DNA from: Bombardia bombarda
Taxonomy: Eukaryota; Ascomycota; Sordariomycetes; Sordariales; Lasiosphaeriaceae
Direction: 5' to 3'
DNA: 64,000 nucleotides
NCBI GenBank assembly: GCA_030512295.1
Contig: JAULSR010000005.1
Span: forward strand, 1,798,001 to 1,862,000
Both the position numbers and the translations under genes were made by a program. The notes below the pieces were generated by a model, which made no database searches, was not told the origin of the DNA, and saw only the letters and a program-made list of their open reading frames with translations. Positions 33,469-43,275 of the stretch are shown in pieces (within the stretch, counting starts at the first letter, position 1; every line of letters begins with the position of its first letter).

Positions 33469-35375
33469 ACTTGTCCAAGGAGATGAGACAAACGTGAGAT
33501 GGAATTGGATGGTGGGCAGCGCTCTTAGGCTGCTGGATGTCTCGTCATGATTACCTAGGATGAAAGGACATCGGGATCGGGATGGTTGATGAAAACGGCG
33601 ACATGAAATAGAACGCAACGAAACAAATACCATTGTCTTTTTTAAGCAACCAAATCTCGTCCAACTAGGAAGGTGACAAATGACCAGTTCTCGCTCAAAT
33701 CACACTCAATTGATTCAGGTTCGGTCTAATGCCGGATGCGCCCTACGGTCCGGCACGTCTCCGCAGTGCTCGATTGAAGTAGGGTGCGACCCAAGACTTT
33801 TGTGTCCGGAATGTGCACCTCGGTGGTGTCCGGGCATTAAACCGGACAACGGCGGGCAACACAATAGCAACACTTGCATCGGAAAAACGACGCTATAATG
33901 GAATAATTGTATCTTGCCTGCTTGTTAGTAAGCGATCATTTGTTGAACAGAAAACATACAAGCGGTCTTCATCTGCTATCTCTTACTTGATAGGAACACG
34001 ATCTGTGCGACATCACACTCACACATACAACAAGCAGATGCGCAGTTGCCAGACACTTCGCAAAGACCTAGGTATCTCTGTATTTTCTCATTAAAATGCT
34101 CCTACCTGACCTTGAAGCTACCAGAAACCTGAGATTCGTGTTGTAGAGACGGACGAGCCGGAGGCGGCCGCCACCCGGCCGCTTCTCCACACCGATACTT
34201 TCATTTTCAGATATCAAGACTCTATTTCTCTACCAACAGAGCATTCGGATAGACGGCGCGAGTCCAGAGAAAGCCGAAGCGCCATCCGCTACCCAGCCAG
34301 ACTTGTTTTGCCGACGTTAGCAGCGGAAAGTAATGGCATGAGAGTTGCAAGTATCCGTAGGTTATCGATCACCTGCCTCACCTTTCCATTACCTAATATA
34401 TGGACGCACCCGTCCTGCGTATGCATTGCAGACAGCTAAGAAAATACGGATACTGGCTCGAGATTGGTTACGTATAACATTTGAGAGGCGGGGTTGATTG
34501 GCTGGCTGCAACACCATAGCAGTTCAGTTGGATGTCGCCCTCACTGAGATGTGATTTTCCAACAAAGGAAGCAACGACTTTCGACGCTCGACACACCTGC
34601 CTCTAAATGCTCCGTGCCTCGGAGAATGGAGATCCTGGGGAACGAGCTACGAATGGAAACGGGAAGGACTGAGGCGTGAAAAAAGTGCGATGCAAAGCCC
34701 CACCTAACCCACTTTGGTGGAGACTGTTCAAGATGCCCAGACTTGACCATGACCAGGGGGGGCGATAGCGGGCTAGCCTTTACATCATCATCGTGAACCG
34801 ACTTGCGTGCTTGGGTTAAAAAGGTGAACTCGAAAGTCTCCCCCGCTTAGTATTGGAGCTGGGGATTACGTTCTTTTCGCAAAACACAATCGCTGTGCGA
34901 ACGTGCTTCCAACATCATAACTCACCTGCTCAATCCTCCTGCCGGTTGTGCTATCCATCCCCGCCCTCAAGTCTCTTGGTAAGGCGGGCGTTGATCCATC
35001 CATTCTATCGTCAAGTGTGGCATCTCTTCCGAACTGAGGGGCAACTTGCTAGTTCAAAATCTTCAAGACAGGCCTGCCTGCTTGCTTGCTAGGTTTAGAT
35101 CTGCCTAGCTCCTTGGAAATACACCCAGTCTTTTTTTGCTACAAACCTTTAACTCCACCCCTCCAACCTTCTCATCGATTGACGAACCAGAGGGCGGGGC
35201 GCCAGATATCTAAAGCCGAGACCGTTGCCAACCTTAAACCGGGCATTGGCAGCTCCAGGTCTCTGTCCATCTTGACGGTCTCGCGTCGTCGTCGTGTCGG
35301 TGTCTCAAGTCTTTTGCTCCTTTTGCCTATCTTCCTTGGATACGGACCTCACATACCTAAGGTACCTACTCAGCA
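33469..35375. other. 1.9-kb gap between enolase and MFS transporter
   Basis: No gene is supported. Contains a GC-rich hairpin at 34161-34185 and an ACCTAGGTA motif near 34074. The 3' part is CT-rich and should be the transporter promoter and leader. Confidence 0.5.
34161..34185. repeat. GC-rich 10-bp hairpin
   Basis: GAGGCGGCCG at 34161-34170 can pair with CGGCCGCTTC at 34176-34185 (one G-T pair) around a 5-nt loop CCACC. It stands alone in intergenic DNA, about 690 bp after the enolase stop. Confidence 0.65.
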
Positions 35376-37226
35376 ATGTCACTAAACCGCGTGTCCTCGC
35401 TCGAGACGTTCGCCATCGTTGCCGGCGACCAGCGGTCCAGGAGAAGCTCTGATGCCTCGGCTCGTGCGCGGAAGCTGAGCTTCAACCCGCTCCCGCAATC
35501 ATGGGATCCTGCCCCGACTCTTGATCAGGTCCAGGCTGTCGGCGCCTTTGAGGTGCCAAAGTGGAAGAGAATACGTATGTTTAATATTTATGTCATTAGA
35601 TCTTGTCCATATCAACTATCCTTCCTATCAGCCAGTCTTATGCTCATCATTGTTTTCGTCCCTGCGTATCAGTCCAAGTCACCGTCACCGTCATCTACTG
35701 CTTCTTTGCCGCCGGCGTGGTGTTTGGCTACGCCGCCATCAAGCCCGTGCTCAAGAAGGAGGGCGCCTACCGAGATGTCTGCTCCGCCCCCGGCGACCCC
35801 GTCGGCGAGGACACGTGCGTCGAGATTCATCTGAATCTGATGTTCACCGTGGCCGCCGTCGCCACCAATGTTGCAGCATTGCCCATTGGTGCCATCCTGG
35901 ACCATTACGGGCCCAGGGTCTGCGGCTTGCTGGGCAGTTTCTTCCTCGCCGCCGGGGCCCTGCTGATGGCGTTTGAGAACCGATTGCCGTTTGACGGGCT
36001 CCTGTTCGGCTACCTGTTTTTGGCCCTGGGCGGCCCCTTCACCTACATCTCGTCCTTCCAGCTTTCCAACGCGTTCCCCCGGAACTCGGGCTTCATCCTT
36101 GCGCTTCTCACCGGCGCCTTTGACGCGTCGAGCGCGCTGTTCCTGGTCTACCGTGTCATCTACGAGAGAACGGGCGGCGAGTTTGGGCATAGACAGTTCT
36201 TCGTGGCGTACCTCATCGTGCCTGCCGCTATTGTTGTCGCGCAGTTTGTCTTGATGCCGGCGCAGTCGTACAAGACGGTGGGCGAGCTGGTTGAGGAGAT
36301 TGAAGAGCCGTATGCGGATCCTGAACCATATGATCAGATCGACGAGCACACTGCCCTTCTTCAGGAGGAATCGAGGCAGCACCATGCCGAGGTGGTCTCC
36401 AACATCCAGGAGCTGCTGGGCTCGACCAAGGCGGACAAGCAGGCGAGGCGCGAGGAGCGCAAGAACGAGATCTCGGGCGTCTGGGGAATCATGCACCCGT
36501 TCTCTGCCTGGGAGCAGATCACGTCGCCCTGGTTCATCCTGATCTGCGTGTTCACCGGTAAGAATAATCCCTGGACCTTTCCACCATTTCTCATCATCCG
36601 TGTCGCTAACCAGAACCCCCCCACCATCAGTAATCCAAATGACGCGCATCAACTACTTCGTCGCCACTATCGCGCCCCAATACGAGCATCTCTTCCACTC
36701 GCACGACAAGGCCGTCGCCATCAACAACTTCTTCGACCTCGCCCTCCCCCTCGGCGGCATCATCTCCATCCCCTTCATCGGCCTGATCCTCGACCACACC
36801 AGCACCGTCACCGTGCTCACCACCCTCGTCGTCATCGCCACCTCCATCGGCCTCTTCGGCATCATCCCCGAGATGTGGGCCGCCTACGCAAACATTTGTC
36901 TTTTTGTCCTCTACCGTCCCTTTTACTACACCGCCGTGTCCGACTACAGCGCCAAGGTGTTTGGCTTCCGCACTTTCGGTACTGTGTACGGCACAATCAT
37001 CTGCATGTCGGGCCTGTTCAACTTTTCCCAGTCCGGGCTGGATTACTTGTTTCATGTGACCTTCAGGAACGATCCCGTGCCGGTTAATGTGCTGTTGCTG
37101 TCAATGGGGTTTGCGGTCGGCGTGGCCATGGTGCTGTTTGTTGCTATCAAGGTGAGGGGGATTAAGAGGAAGATGCTCGAACAGGAGGCGCAGTCTGCGT
37201 TTGCTTCGCCAAGGTGGAATAATTAG
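35376..37226 (+). CDS. FMP42: MFS transporter, FMP42/SLC43-like
   Basis: A membrane transporter of the major facilitator superfamily resembling yeast Fmp42 and animal SLC43 proteins (large neutral amino acid carriers); its substrate here is unknown. Exons 35376-35574, 35673-36557 and 36631-37226 give 559 aa. Introns have donors GTATGT and GTAAGA; the second has a CGCTAAC branch site. A 65-residue cytosolic N-terminus precedes the first membrane segment (TVTVIYCFFAAGVVFGYAAI). Six segments follow, including a DHYGPR motif, typical of the MFS loop 2-3 signature. A long charged central loop (about residues 225-335, with EEIEEPYADPEPYDQ and many Lys/Arg/Glu) divides the two halves. The second half has FIGLILDHTSTVTVL, a repeat of that signature. 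It is convergent with HOS2. Confidence 0.88.
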
Positions 37227-37759
37227 GGATTACCACTGACGGTGTTTTGTTGTGTGGAGTTGAATGGCTTGTGTTATGATGAGTGTGTTAAAAGGGTGGT
37301 TTGTGTGGATGCATGTGTTTGAATGATTTTAAACGAGTAACAAGCTGGAAGTTGTGAGATTAAAGTGGGGGAAATGTACTTATGTTACTGGCACGTATAT
37401 ATCATGTTGGATTGGTTGTATTGGATTTGATGGGGTTGCATGTAATGAATGATTGGGTCATAATCTTTTGCATAATCTTTTTATTTGCTTTATTTTTGGC
37501 AGCGCCCCAATCGATATTTGGTATTATCACTATCGCCGTGACGCCGACGACGCCGAGTGCTCGCAACCAACCAAGCCAGGGCGCCTCCCAAGTAAGGTAT
37601 ACATATATGATTACCCAACTATCCAACTCGCTTCCCATGTGCCTGCCTACCAAAGGTATCTACCCCATTTTAATTCTGGTCAGACACCAACACTGTGTAT
37701 AAAGAACTGTGTATAAAGAAAACCGCACTATACAGACAACAACATGTGTGTCCCCATCA
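37227..37759. other. Convergent 3' flank of MFS transporter and HOS2
   Basis: No gene is seen. The DNA is T/G-rich on the plus strand and somewhat AT-rich, as expected of 3' UTRs. Confidence 0.6.
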
Positions 37760-39337
37760 TCAAAACTCCATGGGTATACCGATACCCTCCTCTCTATCCT
37801 GTCTCAAGCCGTCATTTTTCTCTTCGTGCTCCTCTTTCAACCGAGCCTCAACGTCATCTCTGATACCTTCTAGGTCGGGCGGGATGATGGCCGACTGCAC
37901 GCTGGGCGCGTGGTTGACGAAGCGCAGCTGATCATGAACATGCTGAATGATCTCCTGGAGTCGTTTCGCCGTGTTCCTGTTGGCGCGCGGCTCGCCGAGG
38001 ATCTGCTCGAGGGTGGGGAACAGGGTGTCGTGGATGAAGCGGTCGCGCCAGGGCGCGTGCTGCGGGATGATGGGGTTGATCTTGGTGTGGCAGTCGATGG
38101 CGATGGACGTCTCAAAGGACCAGGCGCGGGCGACGTTGCGGGGCGTGTAGCCGCCGCCGCCAAAGATGATCATGGGGATGCCGAGCTTCTTGCAGTACTC
38201 GACGCAGGCGCCGTGGCCCTGCACCTGCAGGTTGAAGCGGCCCAGGCGGTCGCCGGCGAGCGAGTCGGCGCCGCATTGTAGGGCGATGACGCTGGGCCGA
38301 AAGTGCTCGTTGATCTTGCCGATGATGCTCTCAAACAGGTACTGGTACTGCTCGTCGGTGATGCCGTCGTTGAGCGGCACGTTGATGGCGTGGTGCGCGC
38401 CCGGGTTGTGCTCGCTCTTGGGCCCGTTGTCGTCGAGGCCGCCGGTGCCGGGGAAGAAGATGTCGGGCTGGTATTTGTGGAAGGAGACGGTCATGACGCG
38501 GTCGGTCGAGAAGAAGGCCTCCTCGACGCCGTCGCCGTGGTGCACGTCGATGTCGATGTAGAGGACGCGCGGGTAGCAGCGCAGGAGCTGCAGCACCGCA
38601 ATGACGATATCATTGATGTAGCAGAAGCCCGAGGCTTCGGAGCGCTTGGCGTGATGGAGTCCGCCGCCCCAGGCGATGGCGATGTCGGACTGCTTGTTGC
38701 AGATCTTCCGGGCGGCGTCCAGCGACCCTCCGGCGGACATGGAACAGTAGTCGTACAGGCCGTGAAATAACGGGCAGTCGCTGCCCCCCAGGTTAAACTT
38801 GACCTCCTTGTCGGGGTTGTCGATGTCCCTAGGCATGTCCTCGGCGGGTGCTGTGCCCAGGTACTCTAGATACTCACTGGCATGAAACGACTTGAGCTCC
38901 TCATATGTGGCCGCTCTGGTCAGGTAGTTGTCCATGGCGAACGGCATGCCATACGACGAGACCAAGCTTTTGGTCAGGGTCAGCCGCCAGGGCTTCATGG
39001 GATGTGTCTGGCCGAAATGATGCTTCTCCATCTCGGGGTTTGCATGGTACGAGACTGTGTAGCCTTTTGGGCGGACGATGTTGTACTCCTGGGCGGCGCG
39101 CTTCATCTTGTTGTAAAAGATGGCATTCTCCCGGTCGTCGGCCCTGCCCATGGGGATATTGTACTCCTCCACCACTGGCTCGTCCACCTCGACATCTTTG
39201 GGGAGGTAGTTGGGCTTGGGCGGCTTGAACCTGTATGCGTCGAGGTCCATGGCGCTGGGGCGACGATGCGCATCCACAGACAGCCCTTGGAGGTTGCGCG
39301 GGCGTCCAGAGCGCGTCTCTCTAAGTAGCTTTGTCAC
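37760..39337 (-). CDS. HOS2: Class I histone deacetylase HOS2
   Basis: Removes acetyl groups from histone tails; in yeast Hos2 is in the Set3 complex, and in plant-pathogenic fungi the orthologue (HDF1/HDC1) affects virulence and development. One uninterrupted frame gives 525 aa. HOS2 type is indicated by HFGQTHPMKPWRLTLTKSLV rather than the RPD3 form. Catalytic features are GGGLHHAKRSEASGFCYIND (His228, His229), the zinc-binding DIDVHHGDGVEEAF and GGGGYTPRNVARAW. The C-terminus has the HDAC3/HOS2-type NHAPSVQSAIIPPDL. The first 29 residues (basic) precede a second Met, MDLDAYRFKPPKPNY at 39250, which better matches the family start, so translation may begin there. It is divergent from an ING-type PHD protein. 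Confidence 0.95.
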   Translation of the reverse strand: MTKLLRETRSGRPRNLQGLSVDAHRRPSAMDLDAYRFKPPKPNYLPKDVEVDEPVVEEYNIPMGRADDRENAIFYNKMKRAAQEYNIVRPKGYTVSYHANPEMEKHHFGQTHPMKPWRLTLTKSLVSSYGMPFAMDNYLTRAATYEELKSFHASEYLEYLGTAPAEDMPRDIDNPDKEVKFNLGGSDCPLFHGLYDYCSMSAGGSLDAARKICNKQSDIAIAWGGGLHHAKRSEASGFCYINDIVIAVLQLLRCYPRVLYIDIDVHHGDGVEEAFFSTDRVMTVSFHKYQPDIFFPGTGGLDDNGPKSEHNPGAHHAINVPLNDGITDEQYQYLFESIIGKINEHFRPSVIALQCGADSLAGDRLGRFNLQVQGHGACVEYCKKLGIPMIIFGGGGYTPRNVARAWSFETSIAIDCHTKINPIIPQHAPWRDRFIHDTLFPTLEQILGEPRANRNTAKRLQEIIQHVHDQLRFVNHAPSVQSAIIPPDLEGIRDDVEARLKEEHEEKNDGLRQDREEGIGIPMEF

Positions 39338-40644
39338 CCCTCCTCCTTGATGCTCACTGAGTTTGCAGTTTGGCGAAAATTTTATTGAAAAAAATCCGAC
39401 AGGTCAGATGTTGTAACGGCGCAAGACAGCTCACATCAAAAAGACGGTAGCGTCGGTCAATGTGGAACAGGGATACCAGCTAACACAACTTAAGGCTCGT
39501 CGAGGGTTTGATAGCGGAGAGCTTCAGATTGAATCGAAGTTGGAGCAGCGAGTGAGTCCCTCCAAGGTCCCCCGTCTCCAGCGCCGACCGAAGGACCCCT
39601 GCCGCAGTTGCCCAGTGGCCCTGTGGTCGGCTCGGTGGCTCTGCCGACCTGCGTTAGCGTGCTGAGACTTCCATCAGCTGTGGCTGGGCGCGCGGCATTG
39701 AAGGCTCAAACCCACGCGAAAAGGTGGCTTTCGTGGCTCGTGCCCAGTGTGAGGCGATCTAATTTTTTAAACCTTAGCCCCCGAACCTTGTACACTAGCA
39801 CATAAGAGGATTAGCGCCCCTCCAAGACAAGAGCCAGCAGATTTTCTATTGGGAGGCTGACTCCAAAAGGCTTGAACTTCCGACCCTCGAAGGTTCCAAA
39901 CGCAGAGTGAGAAGTTGGCGAAATCGGGTGTCCATTCCTTCCTCCTCCCCACAAGGCCACAACCCAGCAGCGCGTCTCGCTTTCCCGCTTTTCAGGCTAC
40001 CTAACCAGCTACCCTAGATCTAATTGTCCTTCGTACCAGACCGACTTGCAGGGGGGCGGGCTTGTCAACGTATCTCACGCGATTTCCGTTGCTCTCGAGG
40101 CAAAAATTTCATTCCAGGTATCCATCAGTGAGGTGAGCCCACTTGCATATCTACTCGCATCTGCTCGTAACCACCTGCCACCTGCATACCTACCTCACCT
40201 ACTCAGACTCTGCACATACCACTTCACCCACCCCACGCTGTATCCCCTCAACGTCTCTTGAAATATATCAAGCAAACCCTGCTGCGTCATTTCGTTATTC
40301 ATTCTCGTCTTCACCTCCCATCTATCAACTATATGCCCATCCCCATGCATGCTTCATAACTCATCATCCTACTGCTCTTCGCCCTGCTTGCTTTGCCTCC
40401 CCGCCGTTGCACCGCTTGCCGCTTGCCACCTGCCACTAGCCACACCTGCCACCTCTCTCAAACCAAGCCCATTCTCGCGCCGCGTGCCGGTGCTGGTTGC
40501 AACGGAGACCCTGTCTCTCTTGGTGTACCTGCACCGTCCATCAGGGTCGGCTTGACTTGAGAGTGGGGCATCTATCCCACTTAGACACTTCTAGCTAGGA
40601 CGCGGGGCAGCACACGCACCTTCACGCGTGGCTTGTTAACAGCC
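39338..40644. promoter_or_regulatory. Divergent promoter region of HOS2 and the ING protein
   Basis: No gene is supported. It serves both chromatin genes. A possible leader intron of the ING gene would use donor GTGAGC near 40133 and acceptor TTAACAG just before the start codon at 40645; this is weak evidence. The DNA from 40180 to 40470 is C-rich on the plus strand. Confidence 0.45.
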
Positions 40645-42105
40645 ATGCCTAGAGACGATTTGTCCATCGACTTTGTCAGGAGGATGCCGCCAGTCGAGGC
40701 CCTGGATCCGGCACTGATATTGGACGAATGGATCAACAGGACCCAGAATCTACCCGAGGAGATTCGTTTCCTGCAGGACGAGATCGCCGACAAGGACCGC
40801 CAGTATGACAAGCTGGTCAAGGAGATCGAGGAGCGCGACGCCCGCATCCAGAAATGGATCAAGTCCAACGGCAGTCACCAGAACAATCCCAAGGAGGACG
40901 ATTACCGAGCGACTATACGCAAGAACTTTGGGCTGGCCGAGCAGCTGTCCAACGAGAAGATAGCCCTCTCGCAGAAGCTGCAGCAGACGATGGACAAGCA
41001 CATCCGCCACCTGGATGTACAGATCAAGATGCTGTATGACCGTGCCGAGCCCGGCTTCAACGACCCCGACGAGCTCCCCTCGCTGCTCCGCGCGAGTGCC
41101 GCCAATATCAACACGACGCCTATAATCCGGCCAGTGAATGCCACCAACCCCGTCACCGCTGCGCTCGCCCCGATTGTTAACAACGCATCGCAATCATCAG
41201 TTCGGTCATCAAACTCTCAAGTCCGAAGCTTCCAATCGCAACAACATGTCTCCGCGTCCGCGCCAGCCACGCCGGCCGCGAGTATGATCATGAACCGTCA
41301 GGCGCGGGAGAGCTCGGCCGGTCCAGGCGGCGGGGCTCCTAAGCGCGGCCCTCGCTCCAACAGCGGCCTCGGCAACCTCCCAGCAACCTCGAGCGGGTTG
41401 GCGCGGCACTCATCCTTGGGTCCCGGAACTCCGAAAAGCCACCACCAGACAGCAGCAGGCGTGCCACGCGCAGGAAGCGCAGGGCCGCGGGCTACAGCTA
41501 AGGGCGCGGCGGCTGGCATGAGTAGAAAGTCCGGGACACCATCCAGCAGTGCAGGTCGCAAGAAGAGCGCGCCGTCGTCGGGCAGCGGGCCAAGTAAATC
41601 CGGACTGTCACGTGTCAAGCGTGCCGCGAAGAACAGCCCCTCCTCAAACGCAGATAGTGAGCTGTCTGACGCGGATTCAGGGAGCGCAGACGAAAGTGAT
41701 GCGCGGACTGGCGGACGCGCCACACCGCTCGCCGTGTCGCGATCAAACTCGAACCAAGGCCTTGGTAGTAGTAGCGTTATTACGAACAAAGAGGAGAGCC
41801 ACGAGCGCGAGTCTGGTCCCGGACCAAGAAGCGGCGGTACCACCGCCCATATCAAACACAGCCGACCCGACGACGACGACGACGATGACGGCATGGATCT
41901 AGACGACGACGACGCAGGTGACGATAAAAAGTATTGTTTGTGCCAGAACGTTAGCTTTGGCGATATGGTCGCGTGTGACAATGATGATTGCCCGTTTGAG
42001 TGGTTTCATTGGGGCTGCGTCGGGCTCAAGAGCGAACCAAACGGGACGTGGTTCTGCCCGGCGTGTGCTGAGAACATGAAGAAGAAGGGCAGGATAGCCG
42101 TATAG
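40645..42105 (+). CDS. ING-family PHD-finger chromatin protein (YNG2/PHO23-like)
   Basis: ING proteins read H3K4 methylation and anchor histone acetyltransferase (NuA4, Yng2) or deacetylase (Rpd3L, Pho23) complexes. The gene has one exon, 486 aa from MPRDDLSIDFVRRM (an in-frame Met at 40633 adds four residues). The N-terminal ING domain is clear: LDEWINRTQNLPEEIRFLQD, DEIADKDRQYDKL, IQKWIKSNGSHQNNPKED and HIRHLDVQIKML. A long Ser/Gly/Ala-rich disordered linker follows, with an acidic stretch DDDDDDDGMDLDDDD. The C-terminal PHD finger is complete: CLCQNVSFGDMVACDNDDCP then FEWFHWGCVGL and WFCPAC. The ING sequence (EDWINRT-like, IQKWI) looks closer to PHO23 than YNG2, but I would not fix the complex from this alone. 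Confidence 0.93.
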   Translation: MPRDDLSIDFVRRMPPVEALDPALILDEWINRTQNLPEEIRFLQDEIADKDRQYDKLVKEIEERDARIQKWIKSNGSHQNNPKEDDYRATIRKNFGLAEQLSNEKIALSQKLQQTMDKHIRHLDVQIKMLYDRAEPGFNDPDELPSLLRASAANINTTPIIRPVNATNPVTAALAPIVNNASQSSVRSSNSQVRSFQSQQHVSASAPATPAASMIMNRQARESSAGPGGGAPKRGPRSNSGLGNLPATSSGLARHSSLGPGTPKSHHQTAAGVPRAGSAGPRATAKGAAAGMSRKSGTPSSSAGRKKSAPSSGSGPSKSGLSRVKRAAKNSPSSNADSELSDADSGSADESDARTGGRATPLAVSRSNSNQGLGSSSVITNKEESHERESGPGPRSGGTTAHIKHSRPDDDDDDDGMDLDDDDAGDDKKYCLCQNVSFGDMVACDNDDCPFEWFHWGCVGLKSEPNGTWFCPACAENMKKKGRIAV

Positions 42106-43275
42106 GCTGTTGTCATTGTTGCTTATTTGATGTTGCTTTTAGGTTTGGTGAGGGGCTATTCTGCGTGGAAACAAGTCGGCTTGGGGCTGTGATTGCGCCT
42201 CTGTATTATTGTTGCAGTTACAACTACGTATGGGGCTCGATGCGAGAGTGCTCGATCATCTTTAGAGGGAGGGGAACCAGAGCCTCGGGGGAAACAGCAC
42301 GCGGCGGGATGGATTGACTCATTTGGCCTGGGTGTTCTATTTGAATGAACGATAGGGGCGTATATTGGATGTGTCTTTTATAGCATCGGTTAGGTACCAC
42401 TTGATGTCTCCTTCGCAGATGAAGGATAGAACGTAGTTGTCTGATCAGAAATCACTAGCGATATTTGTATATTATACGAATAATGATTGGATGCTACTTA
42501 GCGTTACGGACCATCGAATCTCAGAGCTTTGGTGGTGCTGTTCGTTGACTGCTGTCTCACCGCATGGTAACGCGGAAAGTGAGGTGGCTAATAAGATATC
42601 AGATATCATGCATAGAGGAAAGCTGAAAATAAGCTTTGGAGGTTGTAGGCTCTAGTCTACAGAGCAGAGGAAGCCAGTTGCAAAACCAAATATGGGTTTT
42701 ATTGCATGACAGGAATTCACTTCCCAGTTGGTCGTGGTGATCACTAACGACTGAATCATGAATACCCACACACATCTACACGTTGCATAATATGTCGACA
42801 TTTCCATTTCTGTTCAAAATCTTCACAAAAGAATAAAGTCTATAGCCTGCTTGCATATCAAAAGGGGGCAAGTTCCTCTCGCCGACGGCGGAAGGGGGAG
42901 AAGAGGAGGGAGGGCTAATTCTATCCATCATCCACGACCCCGGCCTGCCAGTGTGTAATAGTAGTCGCGCGTCACCTGCTTTGCTGTTGCTAATTTGTCT
43001 ATTCAGTCCATCCCCCCATACGCACACGCACAACACCTATTAGTTTCCATCATCTCGACAGCCACACCAAGTCGTGCAACCACCAACCCCTTTCAGCCAT
43101 TTGAATTTGGTATATTAAGCAACCGGCACTACTAGCCGGGAAACAACGAGCCGTTGGGGAAAAAAAAAAAGGTGTCAAAAAAGCTCATTTGCCACGCAAA
43201 CCAAACTTGTATGTATGCAAACCTCCCCCACCATAAAAGAAATAACCTTGGTCAACTGAAACGAGCAAAAGACAC
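42106..43275. other. Convergent gap between ING gene and UGP1
   Basis: No gene is supported. It includes a poly-A run near 43160 and the presumed long UGP1 3' UTR. Confidence 0.55.

Noticed and set aside
32551..33633. 360-codon open frame antisense to enolase
   Set aside because: Complement of the highly biased enolase exon 3; no domain.
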